64,000 nucleotides of DNA from Cellulomonas sp. SLBN-39 (GCF_006715865.1 NZ_VFOA01000001.1:930001-994000), one strand, 5' to 3'. Shown: positions 28,670-36,865, counted from the first letter of the stretch. The notes: generated by a model not told the origin, from the sequence alone. Program-made: numbers and translations.

Positions 28670-29551
28670 TCAGTCCGCGGTGAAGGTGTCCTTGAGCTTC
28701 CCGGTGACCTTCTCGACCGCGTTCGGCAGCGGCGTGGTGCCGTAGAGGCGGGGGTCAGGGACGGTGGGCGGCGGCATCGGCACCCCGGCGGGCGGCTCGG
28801 CGACGTAGGTGAACTCGCCGAGCCCGTCCGGGGTGGGACCGGACGCCCAGGAGCCCTTGTCGGCGTCCTTGCCGTCGGAGAAGTTGATGTACTGGTACGA
28901 CACGTCGCGGTCCTCGTCCCCCAACGGGAAGTTGCTCGGCACCGGAAGGCCCTCGAACCCCTCCTCCTGGAGCTCGCGCGCCGCGGCGATCCACTGGTTC
29001 TGGTGCATGGTGTCCCGCGCCAGCAGGAACGCCAGCAGGTCCCGCACGCCGTGGTCGTCGGTCATGTGGTAGAGGCGGGCCACCTGGACCCGGCCCTGCA
29101 TCTCGGCGTTCGCGTTCGCCGTGAAGTCCGCGAGCAGGTTCCCGCTGGCCGTGATGTACCCGGCGGTCCAGGGGTTGCCCATGCTGTCGACGGGCCGGGC
29201 GCCGGCGCCGGCGACGATCGCATGCTGCAGGTCGGTCCCGCCGATCACGGCGGCCACCGTGGGGTCGTTCTGGACGGCGTCCTCGGTGAGACCCATGGGC
29301 GCCTTCTCCAGGAGCTGGGCGATCATCGTGGCGAGCATCTCCACGTGCCCGAACTCCTCGGCACCGATGCCGTAGAGCAGGTCCCGGTACTTGCCGGGCA
29401 GGTGGGTGTTCCAGGACTGGAACCCGTACTGCATGGCGACACTGATCTCGCCGTACTGCCCGCCCAGGACCTCCTGGAGCTTGCGGGCGTAGACCGCGTC
29501 AGGCTTGTCGGGCGTGGCCTTGTGCTGGAGCTCTTGCCGGTGGAAGAACAT
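28670..29551 (-). CDS. Manganese catalase family protein
   Basis: 293 aa, dimanganese (non-haem) catalase that disproportionates hydrogen peroxide. Ligand helices are visible: QYGEISVAMQYGFQSWN (Glu), EEFGHVEMLATMI (Glu-x-x-His), NANAEMQGRVQVARLYH (Glu) and LLARDTMHQNQW (His). The C-terminal tail is Pro-rich. ATG with AAGGAGA upstream. Fits a role in oxidative or desiccation stress with its neighbours. Confidence 0.93.
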   Translation of the reverse strand: MFFHRQELQHKATPDKPDAVYARKLQEVLGGQYGEISVAMQYGFQSWNTHLPGKYRDLLYGIGAEEFGHVEMLATMIAQLLEKAPMGLTEDAVQNDPTVAAVIGGTDLQHAIVAGAGARPVDSMGNPWTAGYITASGNLLADFTANANAEMQGRVQVARLYHMTDDHGVRDLLAFLLARDTMHQNQWIAAARELQEEGFEGLPVPSNFPLGDEDRDVSYQYINFSDGKDADKGSWASGPTPDGLGEFTYVAEPPAGVPMPPPTVPDPRLYGTTPLPNAVEKVTGKLKDTFTAD

Positions 29552-29752
29552 CGGGTCTCCTTCGAGGTCGCCCGACCGACCCCGGACGGCCGGGACGTGG
29601 CACGCGCCCCCGTTCTCGACGCGCCGTTGCTCCCCCAGGCTCGCCCCGAGACCACGGTCATGCATCTGGACACCCGACCACCGCCAGCCCCGGCGCGATC
29701 GCCCCCGGGTGCCTACCGTGAAGAGCACACCTCACCGTCGAAGGGTCACCCC

Positions 29753-30157
29753 ATGTCCGGCAAGCGCAAGAACCGCCCGCGGTTCATCACCGCGTACTCC
29801 TTCGGAATCGTGACCGCCGTGCTGTTCGTGTCCTCCTGGGCCGGCCAGTTCACGTTCCAAGCCATCGAGGCACGCAACGACGCCGCCGAGCACGGCACGA
29901 CCTTCGAGTGGGCGCAGTTCTTCCCGATGTTCTTGTCCGCCACGTTCGAGAACTGGCAGTCGGAGTTCCTCCAGCTGCTGTGGCAGGCCGGTGGACTCGC
30001 CCTCTTCTACTTCTGGGGATCCTCACAGTCCCGCGAGAGCGACGAACGCCTCGAAGCGAAGGTCGACGCCCTCCTGCACGACCGCGGCATCGACCCCGAC
30101 CAGTTCACCTACCAAGAGCAGGCCGCCGCGCGCACCCACGACGGTCACTCGACCTGA
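29753..30157 (+). CDS. DUF6766-like membrane protein
   Basis: 134 aa, two membrane segments (AYSFGIVTAVLFVSSWAGQF and LLWQAGGLALFYFWGS). The conserved middle FLSATFENWQSEFLQ is typical of the DUF6766 proteins as I remember them. Charged cytoplasmic tail. ATG preceded by GAAGGG. Often near stress genes; no known activity. Confidence 0.75.
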   Translation: MSGKRKNRPRFITAYSFGIVTAVLFVSSWAGQFTFQAIEARNDAAEHGTTFEWAQFFPMFLSATFENWQSEFLQLLWQAGGLALFYFWGSSQSRESDERLEAKVDALLHDRGIDPDQFTYQEQAAARTHDGHST

Positions 30158-30191
30158 TCCTGGGCCGTGCCGCACGGCGCGCACGACCGAC

Positions 30192-30533
30192 CTAGACGTC
30201 GACCAGATCGACCAGGGCATCAGCGCCGACCGTGCACAGCACCGTCAGCGGCTCCCCGTGTGCGCCTCGGACCTGCAGCCGCGTCCCGCTCAACCCACCG
30301 GCCACAGACAAGATCATCCCTACCACCGAGGAGTCGATGAATACGGCCTGGCTCAGGTCGACCTCGCGTACTCCCGCGCCGACCAGCACCGCACCAAGAC
30401 CAGCCCGATCCGTGCCCAGCTCACCGACCAGCAGCTCGACGCTGTGCTCGTCGACATCACCGCGCACATGCACGATGCCGGCGTCGGCCGTGATCTGCCC
30501 CGGCGGCCGCGAGAGCTCGCTGCTGGTCCCCAT
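30192..30533 (-). CDS. STAS-domain protein (anti-sigma factor antagonist type)
   Basis: 113 aa single STAS domain: VHVRGDVDEHSVELL, then the phosphorylation-site loop SQAVFIDSSVVGMIL with the conserved D-S pair. Such proteins release a sigma factor from its anti-sigma when unphosphorylated. No anti-sigma kinase or sigma gene is adjacent. Leaderless-type start. Confidence 0.83.
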   Translation of the reverse strand: MGTSSELSRPPGQITADAGIVHVRGDVDEHSVELLVGELGTDRAGLGAVLVGAGVREVDLSQAVFIDSSVVGMILSVAGGLSGTRLQVRGAHGEPLTVLCTVGADALVDLVDV

Positions 30534-30539
30534 GACGCC

Positions 30540-30545
30540 AGTATG
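30540..30545 (-). promoter_or_regulatory. Putative -10 element (CATACT) of the leaderless STAS gene
   Basis: On the minus strand CATACT lies 6 bases before the ATG at 30533, with no ribosome site. Confidence 0.45.
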
Positions 30546-30737
30546 TCCAGGCTGTCCTGACCCGCCGCAACCGGGCACCGACCCACCGCCGACGCCCTGG
30601 ATCACGGTCCGGCCCCGGCTACCACCGCCACGGGCAGTGCGTCACCCTCGATAAGGAGCCACGGGCGAGCGCGCTGCACTTCGGAAAGGACAGCACGCCC
30701 GCCCGCAGCACCTGTACCCACCTGTCGGCCCGGGGCC

Positions 30738-30751
30738 CGCTCTCGAGAGCG
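30738..30751. repeat. 14-bp perfect palindrome downstream of the DUF2188 gene
   Basis: CGCTCTCGAGAGCG in the 257-bp spacer 30534-30790, about 40 bp after the DUF2188 stop. Weak terminator or binding site. The rest of the spacer shows no supported gene. Confidence 0.35.
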
Positions 30752-30790
30752 CTCCGGGTTCCACGAGAGCCCGACGCGCGCGCCCGGGCC

Positions 30791-31021
30791 TTAGCCGGGA
30801 ATCTGCCGGGGATCGTTGCCCGGAGCCACGGTGTCCTTGGCCCGGACCCGACCGTCGCGACCATGGATGCTGACCTCCCCGCCGCCCGCGTTCTCGACGA
30901 TCTGCTTCGCACGCGCGATCGCCTCGGCCTGCGTGTCAGCATGAGCCGACGCTCGCTGACCCGCACCGGTCACGTCCCACCCACCCGAAGGGCTGGGAAC
31001 CACGTTCCTGTTCGCCGTCAT
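30791..31021 (-). CDS. DUF2188 domain protein
   Basis: 76 aa. The whole protein is one DUF2188 domain: NRNVVPSPSGGWDVTGAG, SAHADTQAEAIARAKQIVEN, GEVSIHGRDGRVRAKDTVAP. The ATG at 31021 has GAGGAGG 8 bases upstream, so it is a gene of its own although the frame is open upstream to 31426. DUF2188 proteins are small and often found with stress genes; function unknown. Confidence 0.82.
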   Translation of the reverse strand: MTANRNVVPSPSGGWDVTGAGQRASAHADTQAEAIARAKQIVENAGGGEVSIHGRDGRVRAKDTVAPGNDPRQIPG

Positions 31022-31426
31022 CGCCTCGACCTCCTCGCTGCGTGTGCCGTCCACCACAGCGTGCGACGCCCGAATCCAAGCCGCACGACGAAGCACCCAA
31101 CGCGTCGGCCGCGCACGACCACGAGCGCCGGTGATGGGGCATCGGTCGCCGGGCCCTGTGGCGTGGGCGATCGCGTCGAGGAACCCGTCGTTGGTCTCCA
31201 GCGAGGCCCAGTCCTGACCGTGCGGTTCGAGCACCAGACGGTTGATGGCCTCGGACACCTCGGCCATCCACTCGTGAAGCCGGCGCTGGTAACCCGCGCT
31301 GGGTCGCGAACGTGAACGCCTCCACGACGGCTCCACCGGCGAACGGGATGGCCGACGCGGCCGCACGACAGCCTCACCGACCTGACGTGAGAGCGACGGA
31401 TCCGGGGGCGGCTCGATGGTCGTCAT
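31022..31426 (-). pseudogene. Truncated/frameshifted gene fragment
   Basis: ATG overlaps the preceding stop (ATGA). The frame stays open into DUF2188 only because two compensating indels cancel out. Residues before and after (MTTIEPPPDPSLSRQVGEAVV and SAGYQRRLHEWMAEVSEAIN) are in one frame, while the sensible linker AASAIPFAGGAVVEAFTFAT is in another. The deletion is near 31360 and the insertion at a CCC near 31300. The rebuilt N-terminus resembles hypothetical proteins with a Gly-rich hydrophobic helix followed by RRLxEW...NDGFLDAIAHAT. The expected C-terminal part is missing. Confidence 0.5.
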
Positions 31427-31975
31427 GAGGGCGGCAGCTCGGCCATCGCCTCGGCGAGCCCGGGGTAGGTGGAGTTCTCGGCGAGCACCTTCTCCAGGTC
31501 CTTGCGGCTCAGACGCGCGGCCGCGGACCCACCACAGCAGTACCCCGGCTCACGCCCGCGCGAGCGATGGGTGCGGGCTCGGTCAGCGGTCGGCCGGTGG
31601 CGATGCAGGTCCGGACCCTCGGCCAGGAGATCGTCCAGCGCAGGTCACGGCTAGCGGGGATCGCGCCGGCGCGCACGAGCCGGTTGACGTTCGCCGGCGG
31701 CAGGTCCAGCACCCGCGCTAGGCCGCGGGACGTGAGCATCCCGGGCTCGACATGCCGCGCGGGCAGCGCCGGGACAGTGCCAGCGCCGTCGGGGCCGTGC
31801 AGGGCCACGGCGATCGCGGGGGCCAGAACCGCCACGCGCGTCCGAACCGCACCCCCGGGATCGTCCCTGCGGTCGCCCACCGGGCCACGGTCGCCGGGGG
31901 TTTGCCGGTCAGGGTGGCGACGTCGTCGAGGGTGAGCACGTGCGGGTGCCGGCGCTCGGGTGCCGGGGCGCTCAC
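31423..31975 (-). pseudogene. Double helix-turn-helix gene broken by two frameshifts
   Basis: GTG start overlaps the HicB-like stop (GTGA). First HTH: LTLDDVATLTGKPPATVARW...RFGRAWRFW. The frame is then lost at a run of five G on the plus strand (31818-31822); six would restore it. The second frame gives ALHGPDG... and HTH LTSRGLARVLDLPPANVNRLV. A second 1-base deletion near 31530 leads to the ending RLSRKDLEKVLAENSTYPGL. The 553 bases plus two lost bases equal 185 codons, consistent with one original 184-aa protein of excisionase/MerR-like type. Sequencing error cannot be excluded. Confidence 0.6.
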
Positions 31976-32172
31976 CGGTCGTCGCCGGAGGCCATGACGA
32001 CCTCGATGCGGACGTCGTCGACGGGCACGTCGAGGGTGACCGCGACGAGCTCGGCGGCGGCCTGGGCGACGTCGTCCAGGTGCAAGGCCTGGGTGACCCC
32101 GTCGACAGCAGGCACGCTGATCACCCACCACCGGCCTTCCCGGGTCGCCGTCGCGGTGTAGACGCTGCTCAT
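31972..32172 (-). CDS. HicB-like antitoxin-fold protein
   Basis: 66 aa. HicB-type RNase-H-like fold: YTATATREGRWWVISVPAVD, then QALHLDDVAQAAAELVAVTL and VRIEVV. ATG with GGAGGAG upstream. No HicA toxin is present. Instead it overlaps by 4 bases a DNA-binding gene, suggesting an operon that is not a classical HicAB pair. Confidence 0.75.
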   Translation of the reverse strand: MSSVYTATATREGRWWVISVPAVDGVTQALHLDDVAQAAAELVAVTLDVPVDDVRIEVVMASGDDR

Positions 32173-32417
32173 CTCTCCTCCTGGCTGACCTGGCCGCCCA
32201 CGCGAGACGAACCCTCCCACGGGCCACGCCCAACCGGACCGCAGAACCCCGACCACCTGTCCCTGATTGCCGAGTCCCCGCACACGATCTCCTGCTCGCA
32301 CGGGGGCCCGCGGCCGGCCGTTGTGCTCGACCTTCGACGCTGGCGGCGGACCGAGCATCGCCACAACCTGATCCCGGGTCGCGATGCAGATGATCGCCCC
32401 TCGTCCGGCGGGTCCTC

Positions 32418-32966
32418 TCACACGTCCTGCTCGTGCTCGCGCACGAGGCCCCAGACCCACTCCTCGTAGCTGCACCCGGCGTCTGCCAGGACGCCCCGGA
32501 GCATCGCCGTCGACGCATCGACCGCGGCGTTGCCGGTGGGGTGCCGGGCCTCCTCGGCGAGGAGCTGGGCGTAGAGGGGCTCGACCGCGCGCACCGCGGC
32601 GGGCTGCGGCCACCGCCGGCTCGAGTGGTAGCCGGTCAGCGCGCCGCTCGCGTCGTACGTCGGCGTGACGTGCGCGAGCACCCAGTAGCCGACGCCGTCG
32701 GCCGCGAGGTTGAGCACGTACGCGAACACCTCGTCGCCGCCGCCGATCGTGTCCCAGAGCAGCCGGAACACGGCCCGTGGCATGGCGGGGTGGCGGATGA
32801 TGCTGTGCGGGGCGCCCAGCAGCTCGCGCTCGGTGTACCCGCTGACGCGGACGAAGACCTCGTTGGCGTAGGTGATGCGCCCCTGCCGGTCCGTCTTGGA
32901 GACGATGATCTCCTCGTGCCCGAAGGAGCGCATCGCGCCCGTCGGGACGACCTGCCCTCGTCGCAC
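32418..32966 (-). CDS. PAS-domain sensor protein (aerotaxis-receptor type PAS)
   Basis: 182 aa. One PAS domain with the Aer/FAD pattern: SKTDRQGRITYANEVFVRVS, GYTERELLGAPHSIIRHPAMP (conserved N-x-x-F, SGY, RHPxMP) and a closing VTPTYDASGALTGYHSSRR. A helical C-terminus of about 60 aa follows (EPLYAQLLAEEARH). No methyl-accepting or kinase output domain. GTG with GAGGGGG upstream. Probably a cytosolic redox or oxygen sensor that works through a partner. Confidence 0.85.
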   Translation of the reverse strand: MRRGQVVPTGAMRSFGHEEIIVSKTDRQGRITYANEVFVRVSGYTERELLGAPHSIIRHPAMPRAVFRLLWDTIGGGDEVFAYVLNLAADGVGYWVLAHVTPTYDASGALTGYHSSRRWPQPAAVRAVEPLYAQLLAEEARHPTGNAAVDASTAMLRGVLADAGCSYEEWVWGLVREHEQDV

Positions 32967-33030
32967 GGTTCCCCCTCGCCGTCGAGGCCGGCCCCGCGGC
33001 GTGCCGGAGGAACGGGCGGGGTGCCGGTGG

Positions 33031-33036
33031 CACGAT
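33031..33036 (+). promoter_or_regulatory. Putative -10 element (CACGAT) of the leaderless hydrolase gene
   Basis: CACGAT stands 6 bases before the GTG at 33043; no Shine-Dalgarno sequence. Confidence 0.45.
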
Positions 33037-33042
33037 CGTAGG

Positions 33043-34071
33043 GTGACCACCGACGGCACGCCCGCCCAGACCGCACGCCCCGACGGACCGGACGGGGAGG
33101 TGCCCGACGTCCTCGGCGACGGCTGGGTCGCCCGGACCCTCACCCTGCGGCCCGACGCCGTGCAGGCCCGGACCGGCGTGGCCCCGGTGGCGACGCTCGT
33201 GCGGCGGGTCCGCGCGCAGCGGCCGGCGCGGGGCGCGGTGCTCTACCTGCACGGGTTCGTCGACTACTTCTTCCAGACGCACGTCGCCGACGCGCTCGCC
33301 GAGGCGGGCTGGGACCTGCACGCGCTCGACCTGCGCGACCACGGCCGCTCCATCCGCCCCGGCCGCCCGCCGAACACCACCACGGAGCTGGCGACGTACG
33401 CGGAGGAGATCGACGCGGCCGTCGACCTGCTGCGTGCCACGCACGAGCGGGTCGTGCTGCTCGGCCACTCCACGGGCGGTCTGACCGCGGCCCTGTGGGC
33501 GCACGCGCGCCGCGGGCGCGGGCGCGTCGACGCCGTGGTGCTGAACTCGCCGTGGCTCGACCTGCAGAAGCCGCAGCCGCAGCGCGCGGCGGTCACCGCG
33601 GCGGTCGCGGTGCTGGGACGGGTCGCGCCGCGCCTCGTCGTCGGCAGCCTCGCCGAGCACTACGGCCGCGCCCTGCACACGGGCACCGGCGGCGAGTGGG
33701 AGTACGACCTGACGTGGAAGCCGCACACCGGGTTCCCCGTCACCGCCGGGTTCATGCGCGCCGTCCGGCGGGGGCAGGCCCGGGTCGCGCGGGGTCTGGC
33801 GATCGACGTGCCGGTGCTCGTGCTCACCTCGGACGCGAAGGGCCCGGACGACGTCTGGCACGACGCGCTGCTGACCACGGACTCCGTGCTCGACCCCGCG
33901 CAGATGGCGGCCCGCGCCCCGCTGCTCGGGCCCGACGTCACGCTCGTCGTCGTCCCCGGCGGCGCCCACGACCTCGCGCTGTCCCCGCCCCCGGCCCGCG
34001 AGCGCTACCTGCAGGAGGTCGGCGCCTTCCTCGACGACCGCGTGGCGGGGGCGGGGCCGGCGGGTCCGTAG
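33043..34071 (+). CDS. Serine aminopeptidase/lysophospholipase-type alpha/beta hydrolase
   Basis: 342 aa Hydrolase_4-like protein. Oxyanion region VLYLHGFVDYFFQTHVADAL, LDLRDHGRS, nucleophile elbow LLGHSTGGLTAALW, catalytic Asp region VLVLTSDAKG and late His in VVPGGAHDLALS. Monoacylglycerol-lipase-like. Its TAG stop overlaps the next gene's putative -10. Confidence 0.87.
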   Translation: MTTDGTPAQTARPDGPDGEVPDVLGDGWVARTLTLRPDAVQARTGVAPVATLVRRVRAQRPARGAVLYLHGFVDYFFQTHVADALAEAGWDLHALDLRDHGRSIRPGRPPNTTTELATYAEEIDAAVDLLRATHERVVLLGHSTGGLTAALWAHARRGRGRVDAVVLNSPWLDLQKPQPQRAAVTAAVAVLGRVAPRLVVGSLAEHYGRALHTGTGGEWEYDLTWKPHTGFPVTAGFMRAVRRGQARVARGLAIDVPVLVLTSDAKGPDDVWHDALLTTDSVLDPAQMAARAPLLGPDVTLVVVPGGAHDLALSPPPARERYLQEVGAFLDDRVAGAGPAGP

Positions 34072-34074
34072 GGT
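34069..34074 (+). promoter_or_regulatory. Putative -10 element (TAGGGT) of leaderless trmB
   Basis: TAGGGT lies 6 bases before the trmB GTG; its TAG is the stop codon of the upstream hydrolase. Confidence 0.45.
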
Positions 34075-34080
34075 GGTGGG

Positions 34081-34809
34081 GTGGCTTCCCGGGACGTGTT
34101 CACCCATCGGGCGGCGCGCCCGCACGAGCCGCTGCGCACGTTCCACCCGCGCCGTTCACCGCTGGGTCGTGACCGTTCCGACGCGCTCGACCGTTTGTTC
34201 GACGTGCACGGCTTCTCCGTCGACGACCCCCGGCACGCTCCCCCGCTGACCGCGGACGGGCTGCTGGACACCGAGGCCCTGTTCGGCCGTCGGGCGCCGG
34301 TGGTGCTGGAGATCGGCTCCGGGATGGGTGAGGCGACGGCCGCGATGGCCGCGGCGGACCCCGCGCGCGACTGGCTGGCGGTCGAGGCGCACCTGCCGGG
34401 TGTGGCGGCGCTGCTGGTCCGCGTCGAGCAGGAGGGGCTGACCAACGTGCGGGTCGCGCACGGCGACGCGCTGCGGCTCGTGCGTGCGCACGTCGCGCCC
34501 GGCAGCCTCGACGCGGTCCACGCGTTCTTCCCCGACCCGTGGCCCAAGGCGAAGCACCACAAGCGCCGGCTCGTGCAGGCCGAGCACGTCGCGCTGCTGC
34601 GGGAGCGGCTGCGCGTCGGCGGCACCCTGCACGTGGCGACCGACTGGGCGGAGTACGCCGAGCAGGCGGTCGAGGTGCTCACCGGCGACCCAGCCCTGGT
34701 CGGCGGCGTGGTCGACCGCCCCGCGCACCGCCCGGTGACGCGGTTCGAGCAGCGGGGCCTCGACCTGGGCCACGCGGTCGTCGACGTGGTCGTGGAGAAG
34801 GTCCGATGA
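34081..34809 (+). CDS. trmB: tRNA (guanine46-N7)-methyltransferase
   Basis: 242 aa. SAM-binding VLEIGSGMGEATAAMA, substrate motif AFFPDPWPKAKHHKRRLV (family hallmark) and THVATDWAEYAEQA region near the end. Makes m7G46 in the tRNA variable loop. Overlaps the next gene by ATGA. Confidence 0.96.
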   Translation: MASRDVFTHRAARPHEPLRTFHPRRSPLGRDRSDALDRLFDVHGFSVDDPRHAPPLTADGLLDTEALFGRRAPVVLEIGSGMGEATAAMAAADPARDWLAVEAHLPGVAALLVRVEQEGLTNVRVAHGDALRLVRAHVAPGSLDAVHAFFPDPWPKAKHHKRRLVQAEHVALLRERLRVGGTLHVATDWAEYAEQAVEVLTGDPALVGGVVDRPAHRPVTRFEQRGLDLGHAVVDVVVEKVR

Positions 34810-35585
34810 GGCTGTGGCTCGTGCCGGGCGTGACCCCGGACCGATGGCTCAAGGTGTGGGCGCAGCGCCTGCCCGACGACCCGCTGGACGTGGTGCGCGG
34901 TGGCTCCCGCGAGGCGGTCGCGGCCGTGCTGGCCGGCGACGTCGACGCGGCCGTGGTCCGCCTCACCCCGGTGGACCCGACGACCGGCGACCGGCTGGAC
35001 GCGCCCGCCCCGCCGGGCCTGGCGACGACCACACCGAGCACCCGCGACGGCTGGGCGGTCGTGCCGCTGTGGACGGAGGACACGGTCGTCGTCGTGCCCA
35101 AGGAGCACGTGCTCACCGTCGTGGACCAGGTCGACGCCGCCGACCTCGCCGACGAGCCCCTCGTGGTGCCCGCCGACGACGCCCTCGGCTGGCTGCCCCC
35201 CGGCCACGACGCGGACGTCACGCAGGCCCCGGACGTCGCGACCGCCGTGGCGCTGGTCGCCTCCGAGGTCGGTGTGCTGGTGCTGCCCGCGGCGCTGGCC
35301 CGCGCGCACCGCGACGAGAGCACCACGGTCCGCCCCGTGCCCGACGCCCCCGGCTCCCCCCTGGCCCTGGTCTGGCGGGTCGACGCGGAGCACCCGCACG
35401 CCCAGGAGCTCGTCGGCATCCTGCGCGGCCGCACGTCCGCGAGCTCCCGAGGCACCGCGACCCCCGACCCCGAGCCGCGCCCGGCCCGCAAGGCCACGCC
35501 CCCGCCGGCGCGCGGCCGCCGCACCCCGACCGGCCGCCCCTCCCCCGCCGCCCGCACGGGCAAGGGCCGCCCCCGCAGCCGCTGA
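34806..35585 (+). CDS. LysR substrate-binding domain protein lacking the HTH
   Basis: 259 aa. The body (residues ~1-205) matches the effector domain of LysR regulators: LWLVPGVTPDRWLKVWAQR, AVVRLTPV, AVVPLWTEDTVVVVPKEH, DLADEPLVVPADD, TAVALVASEVGVLVLPAAL. No DNA-binding domain precedes it: the ATG overlaps trmB. The C-terminal ~50 aa are basic, rich in R, P, K and T, which could bind nucleic acid instead. Role unknown; coupling to trmB suggests a link with tRNA or stress. Confidence 0.85.
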   Translation: MRLWLVPGVTPDRWLKVWAQRLPDDPLDVVRGGSREAVAAVLAGDVDAAVVRLTPVDPTTGDRLDAPAPPGLATTTPSTRDGWAVVPLWTEDTVVVVPKEHVLTVVDQVDAADLADEPLVVPADDALGWLPPGHDADVTQAPDVATAVALVASEVGVLVLPAALARAHRDESTTVRPVPDAPGSPLALVWRVDAEHPHAQELVGILRGRTSASSRGTATPDPEPRPARKATPPPARGRRTPTGRPSPAARTGKGRPRSR

Positions 35586-35631
35586 CGCTGCGGCCCGACC
35601 GGCGACGGTCAGCCATCGACGGGTCGGGCGG

Positions 35632-36276
35632 TCAGCGCCGCCAGAGCAGGTGGTGCACCACCCCGCTGGGGCTGGGGACGACGTCGTGGTGGTAGCGGTC
35701 GTCGAGCTCGTCCGGGGACTCCCAGAGCCGGGTGCCCGAGCCGAGCTCGAGCGCGGCGACCGCGACGTGCAGGGTGTCGACCAGGTCGGCGTCGAGGAAC
35801 GCGCGGATGGTCTGCGCGCCCCCGCCCAGGCGGACGTCGCGGCCCTGCGCGGCCGCGCGCGCCCGGTCGAGGACGTCCTGCGGCGTGGCGTCGACGAAGT
35901 GGAACGTCGTGGCGCCCAGCGCGAACGAGGGGCGCAGGTGGTGGGTGAGCACGAAGACGGGCGTGCGGAACGGCGGCTCGTCGCCCCACCAGCCCTGCCA
36001 CGCGTGGTCGACCCAGGGGCCGCGGTGCGGGCTGAACTTGTGGGCGCCCATGATCTCGGCGCCGATGCCGTGGTGGAAGTCGCGCGCGAGGTGGTCGTCG
36101 AGACCGCGCGACCCCCCGGGCGACGTCCGACCGGGGAAGCTCGCCGTGCCCAGCAGCCACGACATCAGCACCCCGGGGTCGGCGTGCCCGAAGGGTCGTT
36201 CCAGGCTCTGGTCGTCTCCGGCGCCGTACCCGTCGGCGGACACGGTGAAGCTCTGGACCCTCAGCAGCTGCGGCAT
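35632..36276 (-). CDS. Dihydrofolate reductase family protein (RibD C-terminal fold)
   Basis: 214 aa. Pattern SFTVSADGYGAG at the start, GAEIMGAHKFSPHRGPW, FVLTHHLRPSF, and DVRLGGGAQTIRAFLDADLVDTLHV, all typical of the YyaP/RibD reductase group. ATG with GAGGAG upstream. Probably an NADPH-dependent reductase. Confidence 0.88.
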   Translation of the reverse strand: MPQLLRVQSFTVSADGYGAGDDQSLERPFGHADPGVLMSWLLGTASFPGRTSPGGSRGLDDHLARDFHHGIGAEIMGAHKFSPHRGPWVDHAWQGWWGDEPPFRTPVFVLTHHLRPSFALGATTFHFVDATPQDVLDRARAAAQGRDVRLGGGAQTIRAFLDADLVDTLHVAVAALELGSGTRLWESPDELDDRYHHDVVPSPSGVVHHLLWRR

Positions 36277-36400
36277 GACGCTCCTCGTCTCGGTCTCCAC
36301 TCTGACCGCCGGAACCGCCCGTACTCATCGCCCGTCGGCCACCAGACCAGCTGGCGTTGAACAGGTCGGTGCCCATGCCCGCATACCTGCGCCGGCCCGC

Positions 36401-36676
36401 TCACTCGACGTCCGACAGAGCACCCGCCACGTCCTCGGCGCTCGGGGACGGGATCCCGAGACGGGCGTAGACCGTGTCCGCCGGACGCGCCGGCACCCGG
36501 CCGGAGCGCGCGTCCTGCGCCTCCGCGAGCAGGCGCTGATCACGCTCCACGCGTTCGACGTGGGCCTCCAGCGCATCAAGCACGAGGGACGCACTGGTGC
36601 GTTGCGTCGCCGTCGCCAGCCGGTCGAGCCGGCGGAGGAGGTCGTGCGGCAGGCGCACCGTGATGACGTCTCCCAT
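36401..36676 (-). CDS. Ribbon-helix-helix (CopG-like) protein
   Basis: 91 aa. RHH start ITVRLPHDLLRRLDRLAT followed by RTSASLVLDALEAHVERV. Could be an antitoxin or small repressor, but no toxin gene is adjacent. The C-terminal half is variable and ends SAEDVAGALSDVE. Leaderless-type start. Confidence 0.78.
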   Translation of the reverse strand: MGDVITVRLPHDLLRRLDRLATATQRTSASLVLDALEAHVERVERDQRLLAEAQDARSGRVPARPADTVYARLGIPSPSAEDVAGALSDVE

Positions 36677-36683
36677 CTGTCGG

Positions 36684-36689
36684 AGGGTA
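36684..36689 (-). promoter_or_regulatory. Putative -10 element (TACCCT) of the leaderless RHH gene
   Basis: On the minus strand TACCCT stands 7 bases before the ATG at 36676 with no ribosome site. Confidence 0.5.
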
Positions 36690-36865
36690 CGCGCGCCGCG
36701 ATCGGCGCCTTGGTGATGCACCACGTCCCCGTGTCGGACGTCCGTCCACTTCACCCGCTGGGGGCCTCACCCGGGTGAGGGGCTGTGCCGTTGGGGTTGT
36801 GACGGCCGTCACCACCGATGGCTCCCGCCTGCCGACCACTCGGCCGACCGACAGGAGCAGCACCC

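Noticed and set aside
31972-32172. Classical HicAB toxin-antitoxin pair
   Set aside because: Only the HicB-like fold is present; no HicA-type dsRBD toxin of ~60 aa precedes or follows it.
32173-32417. Sequence IICIATRDQVVAMLGPPPAS upstream of the HicB-like gene, faintly like a PPOX-family start
   Set aside because: Too short, no start codon with ribosome site, and no further similarity; perhaps a remnant but not supportable.
35593-35629. 8-bp inverted repeat between the LysR-domain and reductase genes
   Set aside because: Short stem with a 21-base loop; too weak to call a terminator.
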